The translations under genes were made by a program, and so were the position numbers. From Thiothrix sp. (GTDB taxonomy: Bacteria > Pseudomonadota > Gammaproteobacteria > Thiotrichales > Thiotrichaceae), in NCBI GenBank assembly GCA_008015155.1, contig SSFA01000024.1:62001-126000 (forward strand): DNA of 64,000 nucleotides. The letters run 5' to 3'. Numbering within the stretch: position 1 is the stretch's first letter; each line of letters opens with the position of its first letter. The notes below the pieces were generated by a model, which did not search any database, was not told the origin of the DNA, and was given only the letters and a program-made list of their open reading frames with translations. Positions 62,745 through 64,000 of the stretch are shown here, piece by piece.

Positions 62745-62952
62745 GTAATTCATCTCGATTAAAAGACCAACTGTGTTGTTTGCTCTTGCCGCTGAGGAAG
62801 GCGAATTCAGCGAAACTAGAGGCAGCTTTTTGTTCGTGAATCATGGTTTCTAAATAGTTGTTCACCAATTGATTGAGGTTTTTTCCCATGACAGTAGCAG
62901 CAATACGCGCTTCAGCCACTAATTTATCGTCGACAACCAATGGGGTGTGCAT
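62731..62952 (-). CDS. Antitoxin partner of the PIN toxin
   Basis: This 73-residue protein (HTPLVVDDKLVAEARIAATV, MGKNLNQLVNNYLETMIHEQ) resembles small ribbon-helix-helix-type antitoxins that precede PIN toxins. The C-terminal half (FAEFAFLSGKSKQHSWSFNR) would wrap the toxin. AAGGAGGTCGTTGT precedes the ATG, a very strong ribosome-binding site, giving excess antitoxin. It would also repress its own promoter in the gap to NADAR at 62953-63071. Confidence 0.85.
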   Translation of the reverse strand: MHTPLVVDDKLVAEARIAATVMGKNLNQLVNNYLETMIHEQKAASSFAEFAFLSGKSKQHSWSFNRDELHERT

Positions 62953-63034
62953 ACAACGACCTCCTTTTAGATAGTTAGCATATAGAAATTAGGGATGCTT
63001 AAAGCGATTTCAAGCCCGGAGAACAAGACTCGTG

Positions 63035-63063
63035 TTGATAGCAGTCTTTAAGTTAGCTAATGA
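63035..63063 (+). promoter_or_regulatory. Possible promoter and NrtR-like half-operator for NADAR-pnuC
   Basis: TTGATA (63035-63040) is a good -35 box; TAATGA (63058-63063) a weak -10 after 17 bases. The spacer contains AGTCTTTAAG (63043-63052), the same ten bases found in the second palindrome upstream of the SPFH gene. The location within the spacer is like that at 60283. Confidence 0.5.
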
Positions 63064-63095
63064 TTTAGTTTATGTTTAATAAAAAGGCAAATTTT

Positions 63096-63656
63096 ATGGT
63101 TTCTACAATGACAGATCGCCACGAATTAATAGACTACCTTGCTCAAGGTCACTCAGTGAGTTATTTGCATTTTTGGGGACATACCCAAAAGGCTGAAGCG
63201 ATTGACAAAAGCTGCTTAAGCCAATGGTTTTATGCACCTTTTACACTGGAACAAATTACTTATCTCACGGCTGAACATTATATGATGGCGCAAAAAGCAC
63301 GCCTTTTTAATGACTCAGCAAGATTGGCAGAGATTTTAGCTTGTCGTTCTCCTCAAGAAGCTAAGCAATTCGGGCGTATGGTTGAAAACTTTGAAAATTC
63401 AGTGTGGCAACAGCACTGCTTTGATTATGTGGTTCAAGGTAATTTAGGAAAGTTTAGTCAGAATCCTGCCTTATATGAATTTCTACTCAGTACTGGTGAA
63501 CAGATATTAGTGGAGGCGAGCCCGCGGGATCGAATCTGGGGCATTGGTATGGGTGCAAGCAATCCAGAAGCTACTAACCCAAAGCTTTGGCGCGGACAGA
63601 ATTTATTAGGCTTTGCCTTAATGCAAGTGCGTGCAAAATTGAAAGAAATAGCATGA
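63096..63656 (+). CDS. NADAR-family N-glycosidase
   Basis: The protein of 186 residues has the NADAR (DUF1768, YbiA-like) pattern: VSYLHFWGHTQK, CLSQWFYAPFTL, YLTAEHYMMAQKARLFND, AKQFGRMVENF, VWQQHCFDYVVQGNLGKFSQ, LVEASPRDRIWGIGMGAS and LWRGQNLLGFALMQVR. NADAR enzymes cleave N-glycosidic bonds; some process riboflavin intermediates and others remove ADP-ribose from guanine in nucleic acids. I choose the Met at 63096 because the likely promoter leaves no room for the earlier Met at 63072. pnuC follows after ten bases. Confidence 0.9.
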   Translation: MVSTMTDRHELIDYLAQGHSVSYLHFWGHTQKAEAIDKSCLSQWFYAPFTLEQITYLTAEHYMMAQKARLFNDSARLAEILACRSPQEAKQFGRMVENFENSVWQQHCFDYVVQGNLGKFSQNPALYEFLLSTGEQILVEASPRDRIWGIGMGASNPEATNPKLWRGQNLLGFALMQVRAKLKEIA

Positions 63657-63666
63657 AGGAACTAGC

Positions 63667-64000
63667 ATGAATTTAACAGATTGGTTAATGGGCTTTGCAG
63701 GAGCCTCAGCAATTGAATGGGCAGGAACTATTGCTGGTTTTGTCTGTGTCGCCTTATATATTCAGCGCAGTATTTGGGCTTGGCCGGTTGGTTTATTTCA
63801 GGTGATTTTGTATGTGTATATCTTTGGTCAAGCCAAATTATATTCAGATATGGGCTTAAACATTATTTATATTTTTATGCAAGCCTATGGTTGGTGGGCT
63901 TGGTCAAAGCATCAAGACCAACAGGAAGAAGTAGTTGTCGAATGGGGTCTGAGTTGGCAATACGCGCTTTGGGCTTTGATTGCTTTGTTAGGCGCTTTCG
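63667..64000 (+). CDS. pnuC: PnuC-family nicotinamide riboside transporter (3' end beyond window)
   Basis: The first 111 codons are present. The translation includes IEWAGTIAGFVCVALYIQRS, IWAWPVGLFQVILYVYIFGQ and AKLYSDMGLNIIYIFMQAYG followed by WWAW, which are the PnuC signature (WPxG..q, YSDMGLxxxYxxxxxYGWW). PnuC carries nicotinamide riboside across the inner membrane for NAD salvage. AAGGAACTAGC precedes the ATG. It is in an operon with the NADAR gene, and its place in this NAD-related cluster supports the function. Confidence 0.93.
   Translation, partial: MNLTDWLMGFAGASAIEWAGTIAGFVCVALYIQRSIWAWPVGLFQVILYVYIFGQAKLYSDMGLNIIYIFMQAYGWWAWSKHQDQQEEVVVEWGLSWQYALWALIALLGAF

Overview
The window is one stretch of a Gram-negative, gammaproteobacterial chromosome of moderate G+C. 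Evidence for this is the FimV-truA neighbourhood next to leuCDB and usg, a MacAB/TolC-type tripartite pump, lipoproteins with lipoboxes, a sigma-32-type promoter in front of hsp20-lon, and bacterial alpha-2-macroglobulin. A filamentous sulfur-oxidiser relative (Thiotrichales) is possible, but that is a guess from gene flavour only. No rRNA, tRNA, insertion sequence, prophage or CRISPR array was seen.

Layout. 0-2.4 kb: end of a quinone reductase-like gene, then a LysR regulator divergent from a short-chain dehydrogenase. 2.5-4.9 kb: a small secreted protein and a bufferin (oxazolin-type RiPP) operon bufA-bufB-bufC with a terminator hairpin after the precursor gene. 5.1-8.2 kb: a Cache-domain hybrid histidine kinase and an OmpR-type response regulator. 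8.4-9.4 kb: decayed remnants of a branched-chain amino-acid ABC transporter (livG, livH, livM pieces in order). 9.4-18.6 kb: acyl-CoA oxidation genes (two acyl-CoA ligases, etfBA, ETF-quinone oxidoreductase, a large acyl-CoA dehydrogenase and a MaoC hydratase). 18.6-20.8 kb: a cystatin-like lipoprotein, two overlapping TIR-domain genes and a Uma2-type nuclease. 20.8-26.1 kb: a LysR regulator divergent from leuC-entericidin-leuD-leuB, then a Usg-1-type pseudo-dehydrogenase. 26.4-31.3 kb: fimV, truA and a lipoprotein.

31.5-44.7 kb: a Nudix hydrolase, hsp20-lon, a TAXI-type TRAP transporter with DUF1850, proS, a mobB-moeA fusion with mobA, a BPSS1780-type membrane protein and a glutathione-dependent formaldehyde-activating enzyme. 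44.9-58.7 kb: a NodT/MacA/MacB efflux system, a 2022-residue alpha-2-macroglobulin, an esterase lipoprotein, a Sel1-repeat protein and a second Uma2 protein. 58.7-59.5 kb is mostly non-coding, with an exact 61-bp tandem duplication.

59.5-64 kb is an apparent NAD/ADP-ribose island. It holds an NrtR-like Nudix/winged-helix regulator divergent from an SPFH-domain gene and an NAD-kinase-like gene, a PIN toxin-antitoxin pair, a NADAR N-glycosidase, and the start of a PnuC nicotinamide riboside transporter. A palindromic element (GTCTTTAAGAC core) occurs twice in the divergent promoter region, and its AGTCTTTAAG half recurs in front of NADAR-pnuC. This suggests one regulon. The NrtR-SPFH-NADK-like module and the TIR-TIR-Uma2 cluster are the best candidates for undescribed systems.
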